This document shows positions 46,111 to 59,043 of a stretch of 64,000 nt of DNA, piece after piece (position 1 is the first letter of the stretch; each line of letters begins with the position of its first letter). Source of the DNA: Cheiracanthium punctorium (lineage: Eukaryota; Arthropoda; Arachnida; Araneae; Cheiracanthiidae). The stretch lies in assembly GCA_038373885.1 (NCBI GenBank), contig JAWZYV010012358.1:236147-300146 (forward strand). Direction: 5' to 3'. Under the pieces are notes generated by a model. It searched no databases and was not told the DNA's origin. It was given only the letters and a program-made list of their open reading frames with translations. The translations under genes were made by a program, and so were the position numbers.

Positions 46111-46299
46111 ATGAGGGCACCTGATTAGAGGGAATGTATGTCTGTAAAACTACTTTTCCCGTTAGAACAGTCTGTCTGCCGGCAAGCAGCGGTTACGCTA
46201 TGAAATGACGAGGGAGTGAAGGCTAAATCCGTGACCATTGATTGCAATAAAAGAGAAAAACTTAAGGACTTTTAAATCTGTTCTTTAAGGAAATCATGC

Positions 46300-46695
46300 A
46301 ACTTTTGAACAACTCTCTAAAGTATTTAATTGCCCTAGAGACTTCGAAAAAATTTAGAATGCCTCTTTACAAACTGCACTGTGATCTGTAACAAACAATA
46401 AAACTACAGGCGATTCGAAACACTCGGTTGACAAAATGCTAAACATACGGTATTTTGCAATACTTCCCTAACCAGGTTAACTGCTTTCCCCACTTTTGAA
46501 TGCAGTTTTTTGTGCCGATGAATTTTTATCTGAAAGTTGCATGAGACGTGCAGCTTAACTGTTAGTGTTAGTCTACAGTAGATTGGGTGGAGAAACATTT
46601 TAATTTTTTCAAGTGTTTAACATCATTGATTTACAATTAAAGTTGTTCAAAAGTTCTGTGGCGGGGATATCTTTTCAGATGGAATACCCTTAAGG
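46300..46695 (+). repeat. Segmentally repeated unit, copy 3
   Basis: Very similar to 40030-40410 (TTTTGAACAACTCTCTAAAG through AGATGGAATACCCTTAAGG). A 160-bp MITE interrupts it at its right end. Confidence 0.62.
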
Positions 46696-46855
46696 CATAG
46701 CTGCAACTTTCAGGTTTTTCCGGGAGATTTTTCACCACTAATTTTTACTTACGAATTTAACCTTAATATAAGTCCAAAATTTTCTTGTAAAATAAAACTG
46801 TTTGAAGATAGTGGTGAAAAATCGTCCGGAAAAACCGGAAGAGTTGGCAGCTATG
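46696..46855 (+). mobile_element. 160-bp MITE with ATAGCTGC ends, copy 2
   Basis: Exact 8-bp flanking repeat CCTTAAGG (46688-46695 and 46856-46863). The ends CATAGCTGC and GCAGCTATG are inverted. Its middle CACCACTAATTTTTA is shared with copy 1. Confidence 0.75.
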
Positions 46856-46879
46856 CCTTAAGGTGTAAAGGTGCTTCTT

Positions 46880-47265
46880 TTAACCCTTTAACGCGCAGTG
46901 ATCCCGCTCTGGGAACACCCAACTCTGACGTTTGGACTGTTGCCAGTCACGAAGAATAGATTGGTTTTCTATCAAAATAGTGGCGGGTGACAGAGATCCA
47001 CGAGAATCCTTTACTTTTGAGCACGTCATAGCCCCGTAAAAAAAATTGTCACGATTATTTTTAACAGCATTGTCATCTGCTGAAAAATGGAAGAACGCGA
47101 GAACAGCTGCATGGATTGCCCAATGTTGAAAAAAGGGCAGCCGTTTCCATCGCTCGACTTAACGACCAGCAAGAGGGCGAACGATCGAAACGTTCATCGC
47201 GTGCCACAGATCGTGCCTTTTTTTGACGACAGCTGGCTGTGCCGGCACACGACCGTTAAAAAAGA
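46880..47265 (+). mobile_element. piggyBac-like foldback MITE family, copy 4
   Basis: TTAA at 46880-46883 then CCCTTTAACGCGCAGTGATC. It runs through AGCTGGCTGTGCCGGCACAC and then abuts a reverse copy of the 155-bp array family. The frame MEERENSCMDCPMLKKGQPF is open, parallel to copies 1 and 3. Confidence 0.62.
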
Positions 47266-47269
47266 AACT

Positions 47270-47560
47270 TTGTCCGTCTGTCGTTCTGTCATTCTGTGCG
47301 TGACGCTTTTTTTATTCGCATATCATCTAAAACTGACTGAAGCGAATGTAATAAAATTTCGTGGCATGATAGGTGGTCATTCATCTTGAACCATATTTTA
47401 AAAAAATTCATTAGATTTTGAGATTTTCCAAAAATTGTTTCAAAGTGCGTACATTTTTGTTCGCAGATCAGGTATGAACGACTAAAGCGAAAGAAATGAA
47501 ATTTGGTGACATGATAGATGATCACTCAATTTAAGTTAACAACTGTGATTTTCCTTTAAT
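47270..47560 (-). repeat. 155-bp array family, reverse copy with tail
   Basis: Starting with TTTGTCCGTCTGTCGTTCTG (the GACAGACA tail in reverse), it then carries about two units with GACTGAAGCGAATG and GATAGGTGGTCA. Confidence 0.62.
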
Positions 47561-47929
47561 ATTGAAATTGTAAATTTCTCTATATAAAATAAAATACTTA
47601 TTTCTAATCCAATGAAAATAAATATGGCACAAATTAATTGTATAAACGTATAATCAATCTTCTCACTTAAATATAGATGGTTTCAAAATATAATCTTCTT
47701 ACTTAAACATTTCATGCGCAACTCATATTTCAAAGTTATTAGTATAATAATAGCACAGTTCGAAATCATATGAAATATTTACATATTTCGACATTGCATA
47801 GTTGAAAAATATCATTTGCAATAACGTTACAGCTTCTACATACAACAACCTAAACGTTAGCTCGAACAAAGGCAATATACATCGTATTTAATGAAATTAT
47901 GCTAAACAACGCAATCTACCCAGCTAGAA

Positions 47930-48075
47930 AAAGTTTGCACAAAAAGTGTAAAAAAAAAAAAAGTGCACAAAATCCGAGCGTATTTGGCACCTCTGCTTGT
48001 GCATAAAAAGTGCAAACTAAATTGTGCATAAAAGGTGCAAACTAAATTGTGCACAAAAAGTGCACTCTGGGGACC
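47930..48075 (+). repeat. GTGCA-word repeat
   Basis: It starts ACCCAGCTAGAAAAAGTTTG, then alternates AAAAAGTGCA and TTGTGCA several times, ending GTGCACTCTGGGGACC. Same style as the GTGTTC and GTTCAG elements further right. Confidence 0.55.
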
Positions 48076-48195
48076 TAGACGAAAAAATGTAGAGGACGTG
48101 GTCGGTTGATTTTAACGAATGACTTTTTCGTCTTTTCACTTTAGTGCTGCCATCTATTATCACACATAAGAACTTACTCCATTTTTCAAACTTCC

Positions 48196-48266
48196 GAGGA
48201 TCAGGTTCGAACCCAGGAACCGATGCTTAGTAGGCGAGCATTCTAACTACTAGACTGGAGTTGACT
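48196..48266 (-). ncRNA. tRNA-like sequence (degenerate tRNA or SINE head)
   Basis: On the minus strand, TCTAGTAGTTAGAATGCTCG (A-box-like) and TGGGTTCGAACCTGATCC (B box) are spaced as in a tRNA, and an ATGCT/AGCAT stem can close an enlarged anticodon loop. A clean acceptor stem is not evident, so it is probably not a functional tRNA. Confidence 0.35.
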
Positions 48267-48383
48267 CAGAATGATATGTCTTAAGTTTGAAGTGCTTGTT
48301 GTTTCAAGTTCGGAATTGCAACATTTATGTATTTAAATAAATAAAACTAGACTTTACCGGTACACTTCTCAAAATTAAAAAAA

Positions 48384-50365
48384 TCTGATGTGTCCAACAC
48401 ATGACTTCCTTGCACGTCTATTAGATCAAAAATATTTTCGACGCACTTTCTCTAAACTTATTTCTTTGAAAGAGATAAAATATCAATAATAGTAAGATTT
48501 AGCGATTTCTAGCCAAATATTTCGATATCGCCAAGCTGAGTTTAATTTGAAAGATTTCCTTCTAACACTTTATTTGGCGATATTTCACCAAAAGCCGACA
48601 AACTTGAGATAGTCTGCGAGATTTTGGGGATAGCCAAAGTAGTCATTGACCACAGACTTTCAATGAATTGAATGCATTCATACACCTCAATGTATTTAAA
48701 GTCATTTGGCAAACCCTGTAAATAAATTCTCAGTCGATTGCTGTCAAAAAAGATATTGAAAACAGTTAGATATTACAATAGTTCTAAATACCAAAGTTCA
48801 AAATTCTACGGGTTAAAGTTTTACAGTTATACTAAATACGAAATAATTTTTGGCGCCAAATTTGGCGATATTTCGGCGAAACTCGTCAATTTCGACGACA
48901 TTTGGCGAGATTTTAAGCATGAACCAAACAATGACAGATTATCGCCAAATATGGCGATATTTCGCCAAAACTCGCCAAGAACGATGACAAATGGCGATAC
49001 TTTGGGCATGGACCAAATAACTGAATATCGCCAAATTTGGCGATATTTCGCCAAACCTCGCCAAGGCCGAGGACAGACGGCGAGATTTTGGGCATGTACC
49101 AAACAATGACCGTCTACAGTTGTATTATATAGAAGATGTCCATAGACATTAAAGTACTGAAATTCTTTTCGGTGGTTCTGTAAATAAACTCTCCAGTAGA
49201 TTGGAACCAAAAATCGAGATGCACAACGAGATGTTACAACAATCTTATATTTGAAATTTCATAATATTTTTTGAGATTTGAGAGTTAAATATGCACACAC
49301 GTACACCAAAAGTCGCCAAGCTTGGCGACTTTAGGATAGTTCTTGAGGGAGTCACGTGACCGTGGTCGGACCATTACCTAACTTATGTGGTAGGACGGCA
49401 TTGTGCTTGAAATGGATGAATGCCCCTAAAATTGCCATTGACCGTAATGTATTGGAAATCTTTTGAGTGTTCCTGTAGCTGAACTATAAATGATAAAGAC
49501 ACTTTTTTTAATGGAAAAACTAATTTTCTAACACTTTACAGCATATAACACTTCTGAGTCGTTTGAAATAGCCCAATACCTCTAAAAAACGCTTTGATGA
49601 ATTTCGGCCCATAGAGCGTAATGTATTTCGAATCTTTTGGGTAGTTCTGTTGATAAACTATCCAGTCGAATGGAACCGAAAGAGGAGTTGCACAACTAGA
49701 TGTTACAACGTTCCTAAATATAAAGTTTCAACATTCTACGCCTAATAGTTTTTGAGATATGCGAGTTTAATGAATTTCGGCCCATTGAGCGTAATGTATT
49801 TCGAATGTTTTGGGCAGTCCTGTAGATAAACTATCCAGTCGAATGGAACCAAAAGGGGAGGTGCACAACTAGATGTTACAAATATCCAAAATATGAAGTT
49901 TGGACATTCTACGCCTAATAGCTTTTGAGTTAGGCGAGTTTAATGAATATCGGCCCATAGAGCGTAATGTATTTCGAATCTTTTGGGCAGTCCTGTACAT
50001 AAACTATCCATTCGATTGTCACCAAAAGGGGAGGTTTACAACTAGATCATAGAACAATAATAAATATCAAATCTCAACATTCTACGACCAATAGTTTTTG
50101 AGATATGCGAGTTACATACATACGTACGTACGTAGGTACGTACAGACGGCATGGAAAAACTGGCCACAATAGACTCGCCGCTGGTCAAAATGAGTTGCTG
50201 ACGCATTAATATGATCGTGCATGATAGCCTACGATGAGATGCATCGAAAAAAATTTTTAAATTCAATTTAGAGGTAGTCAAAATCGGTTTTTTTGTCGAA
50301 ATTTGGCCCCCAAAATTTTTCGGGATCACATTACTTCCTTATACTACGTACAAGGAAGTAAAAAA
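48384..50365 (+). mobile_element. 2-kb TGTGTCCAACACA element, copy II
   Basis: Full length from TCTGATGTGTCCAACACATG to ACTTCCTTATAC-TAC-GTACAAGGAAGT plus an A run. It has three CGGCCCATAGAGCGTAATG-type units and several GCCAAATTTGGCGATATTTC units. It directly abuts copy III with only A bases between. Confidence 0.75.
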
Positions 50366-52335
50366 TCTGATGTGTCCAACACATGACTTCCTTGCACGTC
50401 CATTAGATCAAAAATATTTTCGACGCACTTCCTCTAAATTTATTTGTTTGAAAGAGAAAAAATATCAATAATAGTAAGGTTTAGCGATTTCTAGCCAAAT
50501 ATTTCGATATCGCCAAGCTGAGTTCAATTTGAAAGATTTCCTTCTGACACTTTATTTGGCGATATTTCACCAAAAGCCGACAAACTTGAGATAGTCAGCG
50601 AGATTTTGGGGATAGCCAAAGTAGTCATTGACCACAGACTTTCAATGAATTGAATGCATCTATACACCTCAATGTATTCAAAGTCATTTGGCTCACCATG
50701 TAAATAAATTCTCAGTCGATTGCTGTCAAAAAAGATATTGAAAACAGTTAGATATTACAATAGTTCTAAATGCAAAGTTAAAAAATCTACGGGTTAAAGT
50801 TTTAGAGTTATACAAAATAGGAAATAATTTTTGGCGCCAAATTTGGCGATATTTCTGCGAAACTCGTCAATGTCGACGACATTTGGCGAGATTTTAAGCA
50901 TAAACCGAACAATGAGAGATTATCGTCAAATTTGGCGATATTTCGCCAAATCTCGCCAAGAACGATGACAAATGGCGATACTTTGGGCATCGACCAAATG
51001 ACTGACTATCGCCAAATTTGGCGATATTTCGCCAAAACTCGCCAAGGTCGAGGACAGACGGCGAGATTTTGGGCATGTACCAAACAATGGTCTACAGTTG
51101 TATTATAATGAAGATGTCCATAGACATTAAGGTACTGAAATTCTTTTCGGTGGTCCTGTAAATAAACTCTCCAGTAGATTGGAACCAAAAATCGAGATGC
51201 ACAACTAGATGTTACAGCATTCTTATATATGAAATTTCATAATAGTTTTTGAGATTTGAGAGTTAAATATGCACACACGTACACCAAAAGTCGCCAAGCT
51301 TGGCGACTTTTGGCATAGTTCTTGAGGGAGGCACGTGACCGTGGTCAGACCATTACCTAACTTATGTGGTAGGACGGTATTGTGCTTGAAATGGATGAAT
51401 GCCCCTAAAATTGCTATTGACCGTAATGTATTGGAAATCTTTTGAGTGTTCCTGTAGCAGAACTATAAATGATAAAGACACTTTTTTTAATGGAGAAATT
51501 CATTTTCTAACTCTTTACAGCATATATCACTTCTGAGTCGTTTGAAATAGCCCAATACCTCTAAAAAACGCTTTGATGAATTTCGGCCCATAGAGCGTAA
51601 TGTATTTCGAATCTTTTGGGCGGTCCTGTAGATAAACTATTCAGTCGAATGGAACCGAAAGGGAAGGTGCAGAACTAGATGTTACAACAATCCTAAATAT
51701 AAAGTTTCAACATTCAACGCCTAACAGTTTTTGAGATATGCGAGTTTAATGAATTTCGGCCCATTGAGTGTAATGTATTTCGAATGTTTTGGGCAGTCCT
51801 GTAGATAAACTATCCAGTCGAATGGAACCAAAAGGGGAGGTGCACAACTAGATGTTACAACTATCCAAAATATGAAGTTTCGACATTCTACGCCTAATAG
51901 CTTTTGAGTTAGGCGAGTTTAATGAATTTCGGCCCATAGAGCGTAATGTATTTCGAATCTTTTGGGCGGTCCTGTACATAAACTATCCATTCGATTGCTA
52001 CCAAAAGGGGAGGTGCACAACTAGATCATAGAACAATCCTAAATATCAAATCTCAACATTCTACGACCAATAGTTTTTGAGATATGCGAGTTACATACAT
52101 ACGTACGTACGTACAGACGGCATGGAAAAACTGGCTACAGTAGACTCGCCACTGGTCAAAATGAGTTGCAGACGCGTTAATATGATCGTGCATGCTAGCC
52201 TACGATGTGATGCATGGAAAAAAATTTTTAAATTAAATTTAGAGGTAGTCAAAATCGGTTTTTATGTCGAAATTTGGCCCCCAAAATTTTTCGGGATCAC
52301 ATTACTTCCTTATACTACGTACAAGGAAGTAAAAA
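50366..52335 (+). mobile_element. 2-kb TGTGTCCAACACA element, copy III
   Basis: Head-to-tail with copy II and very similar to it. The TTTCGGCCCA anchor falls at 51581, 51754 and 51927, a 173-bp period over three units. Minus-strand frames starting at the right end (MIPKNFGGQISTKK in copies I and II) are shared, but no known domain was recognised. Confidence 0.75.
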
Positions 52336-52374
52336 GCGATTTCTATGCATTTTAAGCTTTTGGAACCCGAGTAC

Positions 52375-52795
52375 GACCGTAAAAAAAAAAGTTTGTCCGT
52401 CTGTCGTTCTGTCATTCTGTGCGTGACACTTTTTTTATTCGCACATCACCTAAAACTGACTGAAGCGAATGAAATAAAATTTAGTGAGATGATAGGTGGT
52501 CACTCATCTTGAACTATATTTTTAAAAAATTCATTAGATTTTCAGATTTTCCAAAAATTGTTTCAAAGTGCGTACATTTTTGTTCGCAGATCAGGTGTGA
52601 ACGACTAAAGCGAAAGAAATGAAATTTGGTGGCATGATAGATGATCACTCAATTTAACCTATAGATGTCCGATTAAAAAATAATTTTTTTTGATTAGATT
52701 TTGAGATGCTTCTAAAAATCGTTCCGAACTGGGTAAATTTTTGTTCGCAAAATTTAGCGACGAGATAGGTGGTCATACAACTTAAACAATGTCCC
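52375..52795 (-). repeat. 155-bp array family, reverse copy with tail
   Basis: GTTTGTCCGTCTGTCGTTCT marks the reversed tail. About three units follow, with CGAATGAAATAAAATTTAGT and GATAGGTGGTCA. Confidence 0.62.
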
Positions 52796-52799
52796 TAGA

Positions 52800-53536
52800 C
52801 AGGGCCGTACCCAGAAAAAATTTCCAGTGGAGGGGGGGACCAAAATTTTCGGGGGGGGAGGGACTAAAAGACGAAAAAGACAAAATTTTTCACAAAAGGC
52901 TAAGATTTTAAGATTTCTAACGGGCGACTGTAAATAATGCCGCCAGTTAATGACAGCAGCCAGGCAGCCGCAATGTTACTGGTGAAAGAAAAAATTAATA
53001 TAAGTTTTCATGGCCGAGGGAAAGGAAAATGGTAGTACATAATACAAAAATGAAAATAACTATTTTAAAGCCACTTGAATTAATGTCTGTCCGATATACA
53101 ACCATATTTTTAAAAATCCTCTGTTAGTCTCCTTACAATGAATTCAACGATAAGGATTCTGCCGCCCCTAGCAAAGAGCGAAGGCAGATAGGCCCATGGA
53201 GAAGGAACGGAAGAGACGCTCCCCTGAACAAATATTTAGACAAGATAACATGGTCTTTCTGACGATGATGAGATATTCCATGTAATTCTGAATAAGTATT
53301 CAATCTTTGCGCCTGGCAGAAATTTTTTTTCTGAATCTGCCCATATCAAAGGTACGACTCTGTCCCCCTATTGACAGCAATAAATGATCGTCAATTTTCT
53401 TTTTTTTTTAAAAAAAGCTTTTTTTTTCAAATTTTACGTGTTGTACAAGTAGATAATGGTTAATCCAGGTCGGCCGCCCCTTTGAAGTGCCGTCTGATGC
53501 AGCTGCCTCTCTGCATCATAGCACGGCACGGCCCTG
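52800..53536 (+). mobile_element. hAT-like non-autonomous element
   Basis: The ends are CAGGGCCGTACCCAG and CACGGCCCTG (inverted). CAGGG-type ends are typical of hAT (established). A clean 8-bp flanking repeat was not found. The interior has G and T runs and no transposase frame. Confidence 0.5.
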
Positions 53537-56500
53537 TGTTTAATCGCGTTGGAAAGTGTATCATAATGCATCCGTCTGTAGTAATTGTCTTTCTATTAAA
53601 TTTAAAAATGTTCCCCAGCCCAGAAATATTATCATGAGTTTAATTGAACCTAACTGCAACAGAAATCCCGACGTGTAAACAATTGCATCCAAGTGCTAAA
53701 AATTTGTTTCTGAAGTAACATATAATAAGCTGTGTTCATATAAAATTTTCAATAAAGAAATCGCCAACTTTTGCAAATAGCGAACTAATGCTTACTTCTA
53801 AGAAAATGGATATTATTTGGGATGTTTGTTTTCTTGAACATAGTGGCGTCTGTAAAATTTAACAGTAATTAATAGTGTCTCCATCTACGAAAGAGTTAGA
53901 GAAGTAATGCATACTTATACATAAAAGTTATAGAATTAAATAAGGAAAAAGACTAAATCTCAGCGAATCAACTTCTTAAAAAATAAAATTTGTTGTAAAA
54001 AAGAAAGAAAAGTCTGAAAGCAAAGAAAAAAATTACTCTCTCAATTCCGTCATAAACCCAATTCCCTTAATACGTTCGATGAACAGCTACTCGAAATCCA
54101 TATTAGTTTTAATGTTAATGTTCATATTAATTATAATTAGAATTTAAAATAATTGGGAAACATATAGCCTATTAAGATTATTTTATTGATAAGCTAACAG
54201 GAAAACTTATAGGAACAAGTGAGTTAGAATTTTTAAAAAGTGAGGAGAGAGAAATGCAATAGAATACTTTTTTAAACTTCATACTCACATTTTAAAAATA
54301 TTTTAAAAAGTCTAAAGAGCACGAATAGATATTTTTCAGCCATTGATGGAGATATTTTCGATTCACTCTGAATATCACTCCTCGATAATGCTTAAAATCG
54401 CCCAAACTATTACTAGAATAAAAAGTGTGGGTTCCAATCTCTCTAGTTTTGTAGATGAAAGTATCTTAGAGATTCATTTTTCTCCTTCTTTTGATAGGTA
54501 TCTTCTGGCGGTGCTGAATACTGATGCTCTTTTGAAGCATAATGTTTTGCGTTTTTCAAAGAAAGTTTATTTTGAAAATCCTGGCGTAAACAAGCTTATA
54601 GTAATGATTTGGATCATATGGCTTTCGCCGATACTTTTCTTCCGCGAAAATGTACTTTTTTGCTTCTCAAATGCGGAAGAAAAATGCCATGTATTCTACA
54701 GAATATCAATAAATTGTCAAATTTTTAAAATATTTAAAGTGTGACCGCTTTAAAGTTCTGTTCTTTTCCGCCTCAACTTGAACATGGGGATGCCGACGGA
54801 TATTTAGCTTCTCCATGTGTATTAAAGTGGTTATGCACTATATAATGAGATTGTTTATAGCCGCCACCTAGTGGCAAACTGTTATGTTACTATTTTGAAA
54901 GCGGTCAGAGACACGGAAGACAAATGTTAACCTAAAAGGTAGAAATAGCTCTCGATTGACTACAAAAGTTCATCTTGCAGACAATAATACTAAAATACTG
55001 CTGCAGAAACTCTACTCAGTTTCGGATTTGGAAACACTAAAGTGCAGTGTATATGGTATCAGTACAGTTGACAGGACGAAACACAAATTTTATTGGTTCT
55101 AGAAATTCGAGGAACAATCTGTTATGCAGCAATTCGCAGGAATTACCAAGAAAGAATTCGATATATAGCAGTTAACCGATAACAGGGGAATCCTGAAATA
55201 CTACATTTCTCATACAACAAAATCCTTCCACAGTTTAAAAACTCAGTGGAATTCTGGAGCAGAAGTCTTAATTGCTCTCAGGATAGAACAATAAATAAAT
55301 CAGAGACAGCTTGCAAAATAAGCTCCTTAACCCCTTCGGCCCTGAATTTTGAATAGAGCTGATAAAAAGTCAATCAGTAGCTAGATGTGCTGCACTATAG
55401 TCTATACATCTTTAAAGACAAACGCGGATAGAGGCAGAATCTTAAAGACGTTTCTGTTGCAGTTTGACCATGCGCATACTCTCCCCTACCAATCCGTAAC
55501 AAGAATAAATCCTGTCTTCACTTGTAAGTATTCAATTTCATAAGGCATTACGTCAATTTCACATCAAATTAAAAAAGACAAGAAAGAATTAAGTCGAAAT
55601 GTATTTCTTAAAGTTCATAAATTCTAATATTACTCATAAGATCACGTGGATAACAGAAGTTTAAAATTTCAGATGATGCGTTTTTCCGAATTGATAATGA
55701 TAATCATATATCTGTATTCATTTGGCAGTTTTCTTCTGAAAGCACCAATTTGATGATGTCGGATGCTGAATCAATTTAACGCAATCACATCGGCAAAAGC
55801 AAAGCTTTCGCAACATATTAACCATTATGTTGGCATTAATGTATTCCTTCTTTATTTTAGCGCTTTAACTCTTCATTAATTTTCCAGTTTTCCATCTGAT
55901 ATTGGATCTTCAGCATCGAGGACAGCACGAAAAAATGCAAATAAAGCAGGGAGCGCGCGCATGCCATTTGGCGGATTAATTTTCTTTTTATCTCTTGTAG
56001 AATTCCGAAGTTGTTTACTAATTTTCACTTCATATTCTCTCTCTCTTGGCATTTATCATTCTGAACCTGTATTTTCTCATGGAATGTTACATGTCGCTCG
56101 GTCAAGAATTTGATCGAAGGCAGTCAAGATCAGTCACGAGGATTCTCCTGGACGTTGCGTGATCGATGGCTGGACCCAAAATACCGTCTCAAATGAAATA
56201 TAATTAGACTTTGCAACTGTATTCGTTCTCATTCGTCATTACATATGAGCATTCTTTTTTTTACTCAATGAAAATAATTACAAACAAATGTTAAACATTT
56301 CAATCATTTCATGCCATCAAGCCTAGAGTTGCTAAGGTAAACTGAATGACACGAAACCTTTTGCTTATTTACTTTCTACCACACGTCATGTCACCTCGGC
56401 GTCGCTCTTCGATTTTTCCTGTCCGTTTTGTCCAAGACCTTGGTGACATTCCTGATCGTTCCCATTTATTTTTTAAACATTACGTTCAATAAAATGACCG

Positions 56501-59040
56501 TCCAGATCGACGGGTACCAGCCAATCAGTATCTTAAATACGAAATATTATAATATTCAGACAATTACAAAACTAAGGAACAAAAAGATTCTAATAATAGG
56601 ACACGAGGCTATAATTGAGCAAAAAGAGATAACTTTTTGCAGTTATTTTGTATGAAACCTTTTGAAGCAATTTCTTTGCACGTTAAAACATGAAAATACT
56701 TCACACTTCTCATGCGTTTTGATTGTATGCATTTTGATTGCATAAAGATGCATTTAAGATTTGGCTTCGAATGGATTGACACGTCCATTATCCATTATCT
56801 TCTCTGCTGGTGACTTTCTGTCATCTACAGAGCAAAAATTCGTTAAACAGGTTAATAACGTTCTGCTATTCTTGCATGTATTGTCAGTAGGACACTAGGT
56901 TTTGGTTTTAAAATTCTTGTAAATGAAGAATATAGGCAATGCAAAGATGTGTTCTAATATTAAGATGTCAGGGGCGAAGGAGCTAAAACAAGCGAGAAAG
57001 CGACCCTTATAATGCAAGAATACAAAGAATAAGAAAAATTAGCTCGCTAAACAACTCACGTATTCACTGCAAGGGAAAACTGCGTTTCACACATCGCTTT
57101 GCAAACACTCCATTAATCACTGCAAAATTTCAATTCAATGATACTTCTTACTGTCGTGTATATCGATTACAAAATACTAATACAGGAAAACAAACATTAA
57201 AGGTCCCGCTTAATGTCATCAAGCTCTACGACTTTTTACATAAATATCGCTAAATTTAACGCAAAAATAAGTCCTCGAAACCGAAGCCAGTTAAATAATA
57301 TTGATAGTTTGGCCAGAAATCGACAAACCCTATTGTAGACAATAGGGAAACCCAAAGGTTCTCATCTCGCGTTCAAGATAACCAATTTACTTGCAATAAA
57401 ATGCAAAATATAATTATGTGGCACGTATAACAAAAGTTTTAGCCTAAATTTGGCCCGAGAAAGCAGATCAACTCAAAAATTTGTAACAGTACCGAATGTG
57501 TAAAATTCTAGATAGATCACAATTGCAGTGATAAAAACTTTAGAAAGAAAAAAAAATAATTATGAGAAGAAACAGTTTGAATTAGCTTTTTCAGAGAATA
57601 GACTCGTTGCTTTTATTTCTCAGGATACGATCAACTGCTGCATAAAGTTTATATTTCAAAATTGAACTTTAAGGTGTTTTCCTTTTTCTTCAAACATGAA
57701 AACCTTTGTTGAAAATAATGAAAGATTTGCACTTCTATACTTATTATAAAAGATCGTTCGCATTACGTGACATTAATTCTGAACTTTAATTCGGGAACTT
57801 GTGTGATAAAATTTGTTTTGTTCTATTATAAATAGGACCATTTGAAAGTGAATAGTTTCAATAGCGAAGCATGAAGTTAATTCTTTTTACATTGTAAATG
57901 ACGCAGTTTTTTGTGTCTTTAAGCATTTGCGGTATATGTTATTTAAATTTAACTGGCCAAATAATTTCGTATTTTTGAGGTTCCGCAATGATGGTATTAA
58001 TTCCAGTGATATGAGCAAGAAAAACATATTCTCCCTTTCGTGGAAAGAATGGATACGCAGCAACTATGTATTATATATATATATATATATATTTCCGCCT
58101 AACAATTTGAACATATTTTAAAAAAATTGTAAAAAAGTACACCTCTAATATGTCAATTTTAAGGAAATATTTATACACATTCTCTGCCCTTTATTTAATT
58201 ATCCCTGGAATATTTTCAAAACTTTCAATTTGCTAAACTACACTTAATAGTAGAACTACTGTAGGGCATACTTCAATAACTAATGTATGCAAATTTTATT
58301 TCTTAAAATTTTTATTAAATCTAATCATTTCTGAGAAGCTTTATAATAATATGCAGGAAAACTTAATCCACAATAAAATACTATTTTTTCTTGAAGAGAA
58401 CATTACGTAATGCATAAAATTATTCTCCCAGATCAAAGCAAGACGTACTATTGAGAGTATTACTTAAAAAACATACACAGATATTTGCCCGACATATATG
58501 TTCCAGATTGCTCTACATAAGTTCTCGCCAAAATATAGGGAAATATCTTCAAAGACAATGCGGGGAAAATGTACGAGATTTGTATGAAAAAATTGATTTT
58601 TTTTTCGCTGCATGATGCCAGATGCATAATGCTGATGCTCTTTTTTTTTTAAATAGCGTTACTTATTTTTTGAAAAATCCTTCGTTGATGAATAATCTTA
58701 TAGTCATGATTTACACTTTTTGATTCGGTATGATTTTTTGTGGGTAAAAGATACGTTATATTGAAAATAAGTAAATCACGATTATATTATTTTATGCAAT
58801 TATGATACTCAAATTTCGAATGAAACTAGTTGATCATATTAAAAATATAAAAATGAACCTCGGCAAGACACACGAGTCCTGTTGTTTATGAAAAAACTCG
58901 CAAATGCATCGTGAAAATCCAGTTATATACTTTATTTTCTAGTACGTAGCATACAACATTTTGTTGGAATCAGTTGTCCGAACATATGGATGCATGAGAC
59001 TCCTAAACCCTAGACGTAGATGGGCATGGACGCTGATCGT
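53537..59040. other. Unique A+T-rich DNA without a recognised gene
   Basis: The longest open frame of the window (54343-54744, plus, 133 codons) lies here but has no motif I can name. Part of it is echoed at 58635-58740. Another GCCAAATTT-type repeat relative lies at 57205-57430, and a TA run at 58068-58091. Confidence 0.4.
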
Positions 59041-59043
59041 ATC

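Noticed and set aside
48827..51188. Several 60-127 codon minus frames with MPKISP, FGEISPNLA and YRQIWR repeats
   Set aside because: They are translations of the GCCAAATTTGGCG units of the 2-kb elements and recur in multiple frames.
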